Shown here: positions 10,001 to 16,195 of the stretch, piece by piece
Numbering within the stretch: position 1 is the stretch's first letter
Layout: each line of letters opens with the position of its first letter
NCBI RefSeq assembly: GCF_034928825.1
Contig: NZ_JAYFUL010000020.1
Coordinates: 1-64,000 of the forward strand
Length of the DNA stretch: 64,000 nt
DNA from: Arcicella aquatica
GTDB lineage: Bacteria; Bacteroidota; Bacteroidia; Cytophagales; Spirosomataceae
Direction: 5' to 3'
Translations under genes and position numbers: made by a program
The notes under the pieces: generated by a model
What the model was told of the DNA's origin: nothing
What the model saw: only the letters and a program-made list of their open reading frames with translations
Database searches by the model: none

Positions 10001-12489
10001 CCTAAACAAATAAGGGTATCGCTCTTTAAATTAACAGGTGCAGCAGGTTTTGCCTTAATCGTTAAAATTGTATTTGCCAATGCTGCATTACAAAGCGAAA
10101 TAGCTCCGTCTGGGTCATTGGTTTTAAAACTCAATATAATAGACCCATCAATCACATCCGCAGCTGATGGTGTATATTTTGCAGTAAGGCTAGCGGCATT
10201 ATCAAAAGTACCTGTTCCGTCTGTGGTCCATACCCCACTCGTTGCTCCTCCGCTTAATATTGCATTCAGTTGTACTGGCGTTGACGTTCCTCCGCAAATT
10301 GGTAAAAGAGCAGTTAAGCTAACAGCGGGTGGATTGGTACATTGACAAGTCGTAATATTTACAACCACCATAGCTCCATCGCTATAACAACCATTGCTTG
10401 ATTTCTCGAAAAGGAAATACGACCCTGCCCCTATCGCTGTAGGATTTGAAATAACAGGTGAAGTCGTAGAATTAGCAGTATGCCATTCAAAAGTTCCGCC
10501 TGTTGATACCGTGCTAGTAATAGCGTCGGCTAAGTTTACGCTTGTAGCATTGATGGCACAATTATTAGTAAGCGTTGCAAGTACTGTTGGCGTAGCTGGC
10601 TTAGGATTAACGGCTACCGTCACAGATGCTTTTTCACTAGGACAAGCAGTTGCTGAACTATTAACAATACTTAAAAAATAAGTAGTAGTAACCGAAGGCG
10701 ATACTGTTATTGATGAAGTCGTTGCAAAAGGAGTGGTTGCAGTAGCAGAAGTAAACCATTGAAAAACTGGGTCGGTTACGCCCGGTGTTCCTAAAGTCAC
10801 AGTTCCACCTGAACAAATAGTAGTACCCAAGATAAAAGGAGCAGCAGGAGTTGTATTAACATTGAAGCTAACACCCGTTGCATCTAATTGCGCACATACG
10901 GTACTACTCGTATTTATCGTAGTTGCTAAATCGCTTGCTTTAGTAACCCCAAAAATTATATTTGATAAATTCAAGTAGTTGCTACTGCTTGAATTAGCAT
11001 TATATACTAACGTAAAGATTTTGTAAGCATCAGGAAGCGCCACAGAAAATGATGGTGTATTACTAATCTGTTGGATAGTATTAGTAGAGCCTTTTGTTAG
11101 GATATAGTTTACAGAGAAACCAGCAGGGACTACAGGCGATACCCCTGTAGAAGCAGCAAGGACTACTTGTCCACCAGCCGCTGGTAAACAGATGCTAGGA
11201 GTTGTTGTTGTTAATGTCCCTGTCCCAATAATACAGTTAGCAACAATACCAGCATCAATTGTTAAGTTATCTCTGCCAACATCGCCAGCTGGTTTTGTCA
11301 CATCAATTGCGATAGTATTACTAAAACCACCTACGCCAGCATCAGAATCGTTTGTTGAGTTACTGCCTGGGGCATTTGGTGTTACAAAACTTCTTCCTGT
11401 CGGTAAAATGAATTTAACTTTGTAAGAACCCGACATTAAATTACTAAACAAATATTTTCCTCCATTAGCCGTAACATCAGTTGCCAATAAGGTATTGTCT
11501 GTAGCATCGTATAATTCTACTGTAATACCATTTATTCCTGTTTCACCTGTATTTTTAATACTATTTCCGTCAACATCATTCCAAACTATACTACCAATAG
11601 AACCAAATAAGCCTGGTGTAAATTTAAAAGCACAACAACCATTTACCGGACAACGCCCATTGGTTGCTGTAAAAGCATATTCTGTATAATCTGTAACATT
11701 TGTTATTCTAATGTTACCATCTGCTAAAAGTGTGACATCAGGAGTAGTACTTGTAACAATTACTGGCGTACCAGTTGCTCCTACTTTTTTAGTCCAAACA
11801 ATATTGGTAAAACCTGTTGGTATTTGTGTTACATGTTCGTCTCCAGTATAAAAAAACTCTTCTATAGAAAAGCAAGTACCATCTTGATCATCTTCTAAAA
11901 TCAAATGATTATTAGGGGTTGAATCGGTATCTTGCTCTGTTTCTTTTGTAATCTCTGCGATATTATACCAAAAGCCTCGTTTAGTAACAGTAGCTACTAC
12001 TAACATCGTAAGTTCAGTACTTCCTGCCACTTCCCCTACATTCCATATTACAGACGTTACACCACTAGCTGTTGTCGTAGTGGCAGTACCAACTCCATTA
12101 ACATTAAATGATTTGAAAGTAACTCCTGCTGGTAGCGTATTGGTTAATTCTACCCCAGTAGCTTTATCTGGATTAATGTTCTTAACCTTAATCGTATAAA
12201 TGAGATCAGCACCAACAACGGGACTTTGATTGCTAATGGTTGTACTTACCGATAAATCGGGCAAAGCAGCAACAGTATTAAAGGATGAAGCGAATGATAG
12301 AAATATTATCCCAATAAAAGCACGACAAACAGCCATTGCATAGCGGTTGTTTTGTGTACTCGAACTAGTTAATAATGATAACATAGCAAAAAACGATTTT
12401 GAAAAATTAAAGCCGTTTTTGAATACACGATTATTGGTAACCACTTTCGAAGGGTAGTTATTAAACCAATTAAACAAACTTGTTTGCAT
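4012..12489 (-). CDS. Giant multidomain surface adhesin with T9SS gliding-motility-type C-terminal domain
   Basis: About 2825 residues from the ATG at 12489. A longer frame begins with TTG at 12606, and another ATG is at 12567. The hydrophobic export segment AFIGIIFLSFASSFNTVAA sits about 55 residues into this version, so starts at the later Met residues are also possible. Order: DUF11-type repeat (starting DLSVSTTISNQSPV), an SdrD_B-like collagen-binding B fold (GSIVWNDVDGNSIKNTGE), PKD/Ig-like domains, many short Ig-like modules with ICLGQAITLSATGC-type cores and paired cysteines, and further DUF11 repeats with NNAGPNTATNVEVKD-type cores. The last 100 residues hold FSPNGDGVNDTFVI, VYNRWGSLVFES, NDWDG and LPSGTYFYKVTIY, diagnostic of the TIGR04131 gliding-motility-associated, type B T9SS sorting domain. 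It is likely exported by T9SS and displayed at the surface for adhesion or gliding. Segmental DNA duplications are internal to it. PorP/SprF and PorE-like genes follow. Confidence 0.9.
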   Translation of the reverse strand: MQTSLFNWFNNYPSKVVTNNRVFKNGFNFSKSFFAMLSLLTSSSTQNNRYAMAVCRAFIGIIFLSFASSFNTVAALPDLSVSTTISNQSPVVGADLIYTIKVKNINPDKATGVELTNTLPAGVTFKSFNVNGVGTATTTTASGVTSVIWNVGEVAGSTELTMLVVATVTKRGFWYNIAEITKETEQDTDSTPNNHLILEDDQDGTCFSIEEFFYTGDEHVTQIPTGFTNIVWTKKVGATGTPVIVTSTTPDVTLLADGNIRITNVTDYTEYAFTATNGRCPVNGCCAFKFTPGLFGSIGSIVWNDVDGNSIKNTGETGINGITVELYDATDNTLLATDVTANGGKYLFSNLMSGSYKVKFILPTGRSFVTPNAPGSNSTNDSDAGVGGFSNTIAIDVTKPAGDVGRDNLTIDAGIVANCIIGTGTLTTTTPSICLPAAGGQVVLAASTGVSPVVPAGFSVNYILTKGSTNTIQQISNTPSFSVALPDAYKIFTLVYNANSSSSNYLNLSNIIFGVTKASDLATTINTSSTVCAQLDATGVSFNVNTTPAAPFILGTTICSGGTVTLGTPGVTDPVFQWFTSATATTPFATTSSITVSPSVTTTYFLSIVNSSATACPSEKASVTVAVNPKPATPTVLATLTNNCAINATSVNLADAITSTVSTGGTFEWHTANSTTSPVISNPTAIGAGSYFLFEKSSNGCYSDGAMVVVNITTCQCTNPPAVSLTALLPICGGTSTPVQLNAILSGGATSGVWTTDGTGTFDNAASLTAKYTPSAADVIDGSIILSFKTNDPDGAISLCNAALANTILTIKAKPAAPVNLKSDTLICLGSSTKLFAVSAGNTIKWYSSATSTTPIGIGSDLGFSVTPTIEGTVTYFAEATSAEGCVSDRTSISFKVSKCFTDLAVVKTVISSPDARTSPSYLLGQDISYTIDARNIGNINADNVTLTDILPQGATFLSAIPAGQYNSATGVWNVGSLSEGSNKILLINVKLSKIGAVVNTATITGTNDDPSKLANNTSSVTVNVVERADLSLAKSVSNSIANVGDTLTYSLNVNNAGPNIATNVEVKDALPSGLAFLSSSDVTHSSGLITGVVASIASGSSKQFAFKVKVLSAGSITNSAEITKSDQPDPDSTPGNGTNNNEDDRSAVSITVTEVCNLTAPVITATNSVICLNGQTTLTATGCTGSTIVWSSGQTNVASITVSPTVSRTYTAYCQKDACQSPASNVMSITVTNIAAPTLIASQSTICSGESSVLTATGCSGVVEWQVAGLPTGNTLTVTPSSSQTFTAKCKVSGCESALAAINIIVTQKPNAPDILAEKTEICPSESITLTALNCNGAVRWSTGQTTTTILVTPIVSTSYNAVCTINGCTSNASASKVINVVPIPAPTIRTTASSVCPGGSVTLTADGCNGTVTWYYDDKTATGASLTVIPTKSTSYAVTCSTAFCTSIKSVQTVITVENPAIPVITSATSSICLGSAVQLTATGCSGTVNWSDGQKGAIVSVSPTVTTSYTATCSIGLCTSAASLIRTITVTSASAPVITSDKTTICLGQAITLSATGCAGTIRWSDGTTGLPKVIVPNANIKYTATCESSPCISPQSNELSFIVNTTPSIVSPVTTNTIIATGATADLTKLVTSTAPTGTTLVFKTTSSPTTNTVLTPTAVGVGTYYAFYQSPDGCYSAGTRIIVFNEATVADADVAIKIDADRTLAKLNENINFLISVTNNGPGTARNIVITNPLPAGLEFVSSSNGLTVSGDKIVISFDSLMKDQVRTFAYVGKMKGTATIINPASVTSLKDPNLTNNSSSVTINGENADLSLIKTVSNLTPHVGDTLTYTLTVNNAGPNTATNVEVKDIIPAGMVFVSSTNTTHTSGVITGTSVSIPSGSSQVFTYKVKVLTAGTFTSAAEITKSDQPDPDSTPANGTSNNEDDRSSVTITVTELCNLVAPVITSDKTTICLGQAITLSATGCVGTIRWSDGTTGLPKIIVPNANIKYSATCESLSCISPQSNELSFVVNTTSNIVSPVTINSTIAVGATTDLTKLVTSTAPTGTTLVFKTTSSPTTNTVLTPTAVGIGTYYAFYQSTEGCYSAGAIIIVDNGTTTPNADVAITIVSDKATAKLNENISFTISVKNNGPGTARNIVISNPFPAGIDLILIPAGLTISGGKIVINLDSLEKDQTKTFTYVAKMKVTTAVTNPASVASFKDTNPANDNSSVTVNGENITVDSCRVGLAMAVTNTVSVSSGVYNVTYQLIAKNFCKDTLKNVSLTNNLATTFKTPTTAIIIKKPTLGAGSKLTVNNNFGLLDSNIVNSATSYMLPGAVDTVTYIVQVTTNGETGPFNSQAQISGKRPTNEVLIAKSSNGTNVNANPSVTQVTLGNSTTIIGLAKELVSADLKRVSQNVWTVPYRIKVVNMGTNNITRLNVRDSLGVVFVAKGATIVAKPTVTTTKAGITVNPNYNGIGANSNLLVDSLSSLAKGDSAIINLTVTINVAAATDSVFNNVAIGTGLGSDNKSYTDVSTNGTNPDGNGDLNPSNDNVATPVVLTKGASNVKASIGVSLSAVTDTSPQSDGSYNVTMTLIAKNYGNVLLKDIALSNDLTTTIGSQVAAWSILGRPTLVRGANTVLNLRFNGRLDSLLTVDSTTALLPGDSIVIQYTINITKNVLIDTLHTNAYAKAMTEDNLTQVTDSSVNGENPDPNNDGNPFESSPTPIIIPNITPPAKPVSIPHGFSPNGDGVNDTFVIDGVNSDERAAVEVYNRWGSLVFESEDYKNDWDGRPNTGVSLIEKGMGLPSGTYFYKVTIYKKATGEKVALPAGVEPVRYMTISR
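5985..7880 (-). repeat. Internal segmental duplication in the adhesin gene
   Basis: Two blocks of roughly 680 bp (about 5985-6660 and 7195-7880) are near copies at a fixed offset of 1223 bp. GTCGGTGTTAAAACTGT occurs at 6281 and, with one change at its end, at 7504; CCATCAGACCATCT occurs at 6558 and 7781. Each encodes a DUF11 repeat, a linker and an Ig-like cysteine module. The DUF11 block between them (about 6660-7060) recurs at about 9016-9420 (offset about 2355). The array has grown by duplication of multi-domain units and is a likely site of length variation. Confidence 0.8.
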
Positions 12490-13113
12490 TAGTTTTTTAC
12501 TTTTATAAACCGAGTTGCTTTGGTAAAAAATTTGAGTCATTATTTGTACAGTTAGTAGATTGTCCATTTGTATGCTGGAATACGTTTTGAACAATTTAGG
12601 TCCCAATCAAATTGAATTAATATATATGGTAGCTCGTTTCAATCCTTGTGCTTCATTTAATGAATGATGCATCAAGCTCTTATTTATTGTTTAGTTATAG
12701 GCATACCCCACACTAAACCAATTACTTATATCCAAAAAAAACTATTAGTAGTACTATAAAAAGAGATAAATAGGTTTATTTTTCATTTTAGAAATGAATA
12801 TCCCCTTTAAAAGCATCCAAAATTGTGCCAAATAATTAAAAAATAGCAACTATTTTTAATTATGGAATAGTATGTTTAAATCCATAAATTTAGCACCCTT
12901 TTTATTTATAAAACGGTTTGAATAGTTTTTTTTATCAATAATTTTTTATTAGTGATATCTAAACATAATTCAGCGTTTACTTTTCCGTGAGAAATGATGA
13001 AATTATTTGAATTGGTTATTGAATACCAGCTCTTGCTTAAATGAAAAAAATATTTTTAATTATTTTTTCATCCAAAGCAATATGATGGAAACAATTGGTG
13101 TATTCTATTACAG
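12490..13113. other. Divergent intergenic region, 624 bp
   Basis: This very AT-rich spacer separates the start of the adhesin operon (minus) from the ECF sigma gene (plus). It should hold both promoters. If translation of the adhesin starts at 12567 or 12606, the left end is coding. I see no other credible gene, and no strong hairpin or repeat. An ORF at 13037-13249 on minus has no recognisable features and overlaps the sigma gene. Confidence 0.5.
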
Positions 13114-13650
13114 ATGAGGACAGAACAACTACTACATACACTAAAACAGTGCCGAAAGAACGATCGAAACGCACAGCGAGAGCTTTATGAAGGCTTTTAT
13201 AGGTATGGCTTATCCGTTTGTATTCGTTATGTAGCAGACCTTGATACATCTAGAGAATTATTAAATGATGGTTTTATGAAAGTATTTACCAATATAGATC
13301 AATATAAACCCGAATATCCTTTCGTGAGTTGGTTCAAAAGAATTTTGGTAAATACATGTATTAACTATCTTCGTAAATCGCATCAAGAAATACCTACTGC
13401 CGAGCTGGTTGAAGCATCGGAAATGGGAATGGAAATGGATTTATTTGGAAAGTTTTCGGTGGAAGAAATTGCTACCCTCATTCAGCAACTACCTCCTGCT
13501 TATAGAACTGTATTTAACCTACACGTTATTGAAGGATATGAACACAAAGAAATAGCCGAAATGCTGAATATTTCAATTGGCACTTCGCTCTCTAACCTTC
13601 ATAAGGCTAGAAAAAAATTACAAGAACTGATTTTAACTAATAATTTTTAA
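13114..13650 (+). CDS. ECF-type RNA polymerase sigma factor
   Basis: 178 residues. Sigma region 2 is at about 25-90 (RELYEGFYRYGLSVCIRYV, ELLNDGFMKVFTNIDQY, FVSWFKRILVNTCINYLR) and region 4 at about 120-172 (LIQQLPPAYRTVFNLHVIEG, EHKEIAEMLNISIGTSLSNL, ARKKLQ). It lacks regions 1 and 3, as usual for the extracytoplasmic-function class. It would direct RNA polymerase to a small set of promoters, probably for envelope functions. The neighbouring membrane-anchored protein (13738-14946) is the likely anti-sigma partner. The gap to it is 87 bp, so co-transcription is plausible. Confidence 0.93.
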   Translation: MRTEQLLHTLKQCRKNDRNAQRELYEGFYRYGLSVCIRYVADLDTSRELLNDGFMKVFTNIDQYKPEYPFVSWFKRILVNTCINYLRKSHQEIPTAELVEASEMGMEMDLFGKFSVEEIATLIQQLPPAYRTVFNLHVIEGYEHKEIAEMLNISIGTSLSNLHKARKKLQELILTNNF

Positions 13651-13737
13651 TATGTACACACTAATTATTGGTTAACAATGGATGAATAAGCATCCTGTAA
13701 AACGATAATTATCTTTGGTTAATAAAGCACTGAAATC

Positions 13738-14946
13738 ATGGATGAACAAGATTTTGACCGACTGTTTGGTTCGCAGCTTCCCAATTTTGCGGGAAGTGAT
13801 TGGCGGGAAATGGAAGGACGTTTGGAAAGAAACGATTTAAAACGGAAACTGACCCGACTGATGTGGGCGATACCATCAATAGCCACTATTATGTTTGGCG
13901 TTTCGGCAGTGTTGTATCATTACTTAAACCAAACCCAACAAAAAGTAAAAGAATTGGAAAATAGGTTAGTAGAAGTACATTCAAGGTATTCTAGCAAACC
14001 TGATACTATTATCCAAAAAACAATTGTTTATGATACGATTTATCAAAAAGTATTCGTCACTAAAACAATTGTACAAGTACCTAGTACGAGTGAAAAATTT
14101 ACCAATAACCAAGACAAAGCTTACTTCGAAAAATATGATAATAAAACTACTGGAGAACAATCTATTATAGAAAGAGAAAAGTATATGGGTATGAATAAAT
14201 TAAATTTTAAAAGCCCTATTTTAGCTACTTCGTCTCTCGATAAAAAAAACGTGATTGAATCTTTTAAATCAGTAGCAATGGAGGAGGATTCATTAGTGAT
14301 GGAAAATCATTTCTCGATTATTCCAAAGTCGGTCTCAATTGGTGCGTTGGGCGGTATTCAAATGCCAATTGGTAATTTTTTAGAACGCGGTGGAGGTACT
14401 CAAATAGGGGTAAGAACGGTTCTGGGTTATCATAATAGCAAAGGCTTAGAGCGTTGGGGAGTAGTGATAGATTTACAGAAAAACGATCTCTTTTTCGAGA
14501 ACCACCGAGAAGAGGGCTTCGGGTATTTTGACGGGGGCTTTGGAATAGGCGGAGGCGGTGTTGGGGGTGGCAAAAAGCCATTAAAAAAAGTAGATGTACC
14601 TCAATTTTGTGCTTATCAAGTTGGGTTGGGGCTACGATACAATTTGTTATTTAATCAAAACTTCAAACCATATTTTGGAGTAAACTGGAGCGTGCAAATA
14701 CCTAATCAATATAATATCAATTACTATTATGAAGACCCAACGAACAATCAAAGTACCTCTAACAAACAAGCATCCATTGCCAATTTGTTAGGGGGCAACG
14801 TTGGGGCGACGTATCAATTTTCAAAACATTTAGTAGCCAGTGCAGAAATAAATTATCAGACCCAAGCATTAAAAAACCCTAATCCTTTAAATGCTCCGGC
14901 TACTTTAGGTGCTAGGCTTGGATTATTTTATAGGTTTGGTAATTAA
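13738..14946 (+). CDS. Membrane-anchored anti-sigma-like N-terminus fused to outer-membrane beta-barrel-type domain
   Basis: 402 residues. An acidic or charged cytoplasmic head of about 43 residues (starting MDEQDFDRLFGSQLPNF) precedes one transmembrane helix (LMWAIPSIATIMFGVSAVLY, about 44-62). A coiled-coil-like linker (QQKVKELENRLVEVHS) and a polar spacer follow. From about 200 to the end there is a barrel-like region with alternating aromatic strands, a Gly-rich loop, and a terminus ending GARLGLFYRFGN like outer-membrane barrels. The head-plus-helix layout immediately after an ECF sigma gene is that of an anti-sigma factor. The combination with a barrel-type C-terminus is seen in Bacteroidota but not understood. 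No catalytic motif. Anti-sigma role is inference. Confidence 0.65.
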   Translation: MDEQDFDRLFGSQLPNFAGSDWREMEGRLERNDLKRKLTRLMWAIPSIATIMFGVSAVLYHYLNQTQQKVKELENRLVEVHSRYSSKPDTIIQKTIVYDTIYQKVFVTKTIVQVPSTSEKFTNNQDKAYFEKYDNKTTGEQSIIEREKYMGMNKLNFKSPILATSSLDKKNVIESFKSVAMEEDSLVMENHFSIIPKSVSIGALGGIQMPIGNFLERGGGTQIGVRTVLGYHNSKGLERWGVVIDLQKNDLFFENHREEGFGYFDGGFGIGGGGVGGGKKPLKKVDVPQFCAYQVGLGLRYNLLFNQNFKPYFGVNWSVQIPNQYNINYYYEDPTNNQSTSNKQASIANLLGGNVGATYQFSKHLVASAEINYQTQALKNPNPLNAPATLGARLGLFYRFGN

Positions 14947-15053
14947 GGTTTAACGTTTCACATATTATAAGTTTCCGTGCCTGATTTTTCTTTAAAAAGT
15001 CGGGGTGTATATCTTTTTGTCAAAAATAACCACTATTTGTTTATAGTAAAAAA

Positions 15054-15722
15054 ATGAAGAACAGTCTGATTAAAGTATTGACATTAATGTTTGTTTTAGC
15101 TTTTGTTTTTAAAGCACAAGCTCAGAATAACACTAATAATGAACCCATTTTTGGGACGGTAGTCGTAAAAAAAGTATCAAGCGATACTACAAAAAAACCT
15201 TTTAATATATTCAAACCAGCTTTTTTAAGGCTTGGCGTAATGGGTGGAAGCATATTTTCATTCAATGGCGGACGAAATTCTGTAGGTGGCACACTAGGAC
15301 TAAGAGTGGAATATGGTATTTCAAATCGTTTTTCAATCATTGGGCAATTTCAAAATAATGCAAGCAGAGGCAACGATTTTCCAGAAGTACAAACGTCTTT
15401 GGGATTGAATTGGATGCCCTTCAAAAGCAAACGTTTACAACCTTACGTTGGTCTTGGAGTAGGCATTGGTGGTAATGGTTTTGGTAGGTATAATCGCCGA
15501 TTCTCTGGAGCAATGCCTGCATTTGATTTTGATAATAATAAAAGAAGACATCATGCTGAAGGTTTTGGTTTGGTAAGAACAGGCCTCAACTATGTGATAG
15601 CACGCCGACTGATTGGAACGCTAGAAGCAAATTATCAAATGCCTTTTCAAACAAAAAGCTCGAATGGGAACGCTAATATTGCCTTGGGCTTATCGTACCA
15701 ATTCGGAAGAAATAAAAAATAG
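15054..15722 (+). CDS. Outer-membrane beta-barrel family protein
   Basis: 222 residues with a clear signal peptide (MKNSLIKVLTLMFVLAFVFK, cleavage after AQA). The rest resembles OmpW/PorT-type small barrels: a strand pattern with FLRLGVMGGSIFSFNGG, LRVEYGISNRFSIIGQFQ and the C-terminal ALGLSYQFGRNKK. It lies 107 bp after the anti-sigma/barrel fusion on the same strand, and its barrel may be a paralog of the one there (both end with an Arg-Phe-Gly type strand). It is a likely target or partner of the sigma/anti-sigma pair. Ligand unknown. Confidence 0.75.
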   Translation: MKNSLIKVLTLMFVLAFVFKAQAQNNTNNEPIFGTVVVKKVSSDTTKKPFNIFKPAFLRLGVMGGSIFSFNGGRNSVGGTLGLRVEYGISNRFSIIGQFQNNASRGNDFPEVQTSLGLNWMPFKSKRLQPYVGLGVGIGGNGFGRYNRRFSGAMPAFDFDNNKRRHHAEGFGLVRTGLNYVIARRLIGTLEANYQMPFQTKSSNGNANIALGLSYQFGRNKK

Positions 15723-15861
15723 CAACACAAATTTGGTTTTACATAAACGGTTGGGGCTAATGCCCCGACTGTTTCTTGAAAGCTTAGAAACGTGTGCTAT
15801 GTACAAGATGTAACACAGTAAAATATCAAAAGCTTATTTTCTCATACTAACTCTTTCCATT

Positions 15862-16107
15862 ATGAATACTTCAGTCATAACCACCATTCAAGGTTTTTTA
15901 ACAAAAACGTTTTATGTGAAACCGCATAGGGTAAAGCCCTACACTAGAATCTATGAAGATTTGGATTTGAATCAAATGGAATTTCTAGAAATGGTGATGA
16001 TTGTTGAAAATGAATATCAAGTACAATTGGCTGATGGAGAGCTAGGTAAATGCAAAAAAATTAATGACCTCGCTACGATGATTGAGCGGGCGTTAGGAAG
16101 AGTATGA
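15862..16107 (+). CDS. Acyl-carrier-protein-like protein lacking the phosphopantetheine serine
   Basis: 81 residues with the size, four-helix pattern and acidic helix II of an acyl carrier protein. The segment EDLDLNQMEFLEMVMIVENE aligns with the canonical DLGADSLDxVELVMxLEEE, and QLADGELGKCKKINDLATMI with the helix III/IV region. At the DSL position the residues are NQM, so the attachment serine is replaced by glutamine and no other serine is near. It therefore cannot carry a 4'-phosphopantetheine arm in the normal way. A structural or regulatory role is possible. It has no fatty-acid or polyketide genes nearby. The upstream gap is 139 bp, and its own terminator follows. Confidence 0.7.
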   Translation: MNTSVITTIQGFLTKTFYVKPHRVKPYTRIYEDLDLNQMEFLEMVMIVENEYQVQLADGELGKCKKINDLATMIERALGRV

Positions 16108-16144
16108 GAGTTTTTTTCATAGATGTAGAGTTTAAGTGAATTGG

Positions 16145-16172
16145 AAACGCCATAAAGAATCTTATGGCGTTT
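16145..16172. terminator. Bidirectional terminator between convergent genes
   Basis: AAACGCCATAA (16145-16155) and TTATGGCGTTT (16162-16172) form a perfect 11-bp stem with a 6-base loop, followed by a T-rich run on plus. It lies between the carrier-like gene and the convergent TonB receptor gene. Confidence 0.85.
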
Positions 16173-16195
16173 TTTGTTTTTTTATATGCTTAAAC

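Noticed and set aside
4059..11689. Many plus-strand open frames of 60-170 codons inside the adhesin gene
   Set aside because: They lie opposite a single 8.5-kb minus-strand gene with clear domain structure, have no start signals or recognisable domains, and their composition mirrors the Thr/Val-rich repeats.
13037..13249. 70-residue minus-strand frame
   Set aside because: It overlaps the ECF sigma gene start and has no family features.
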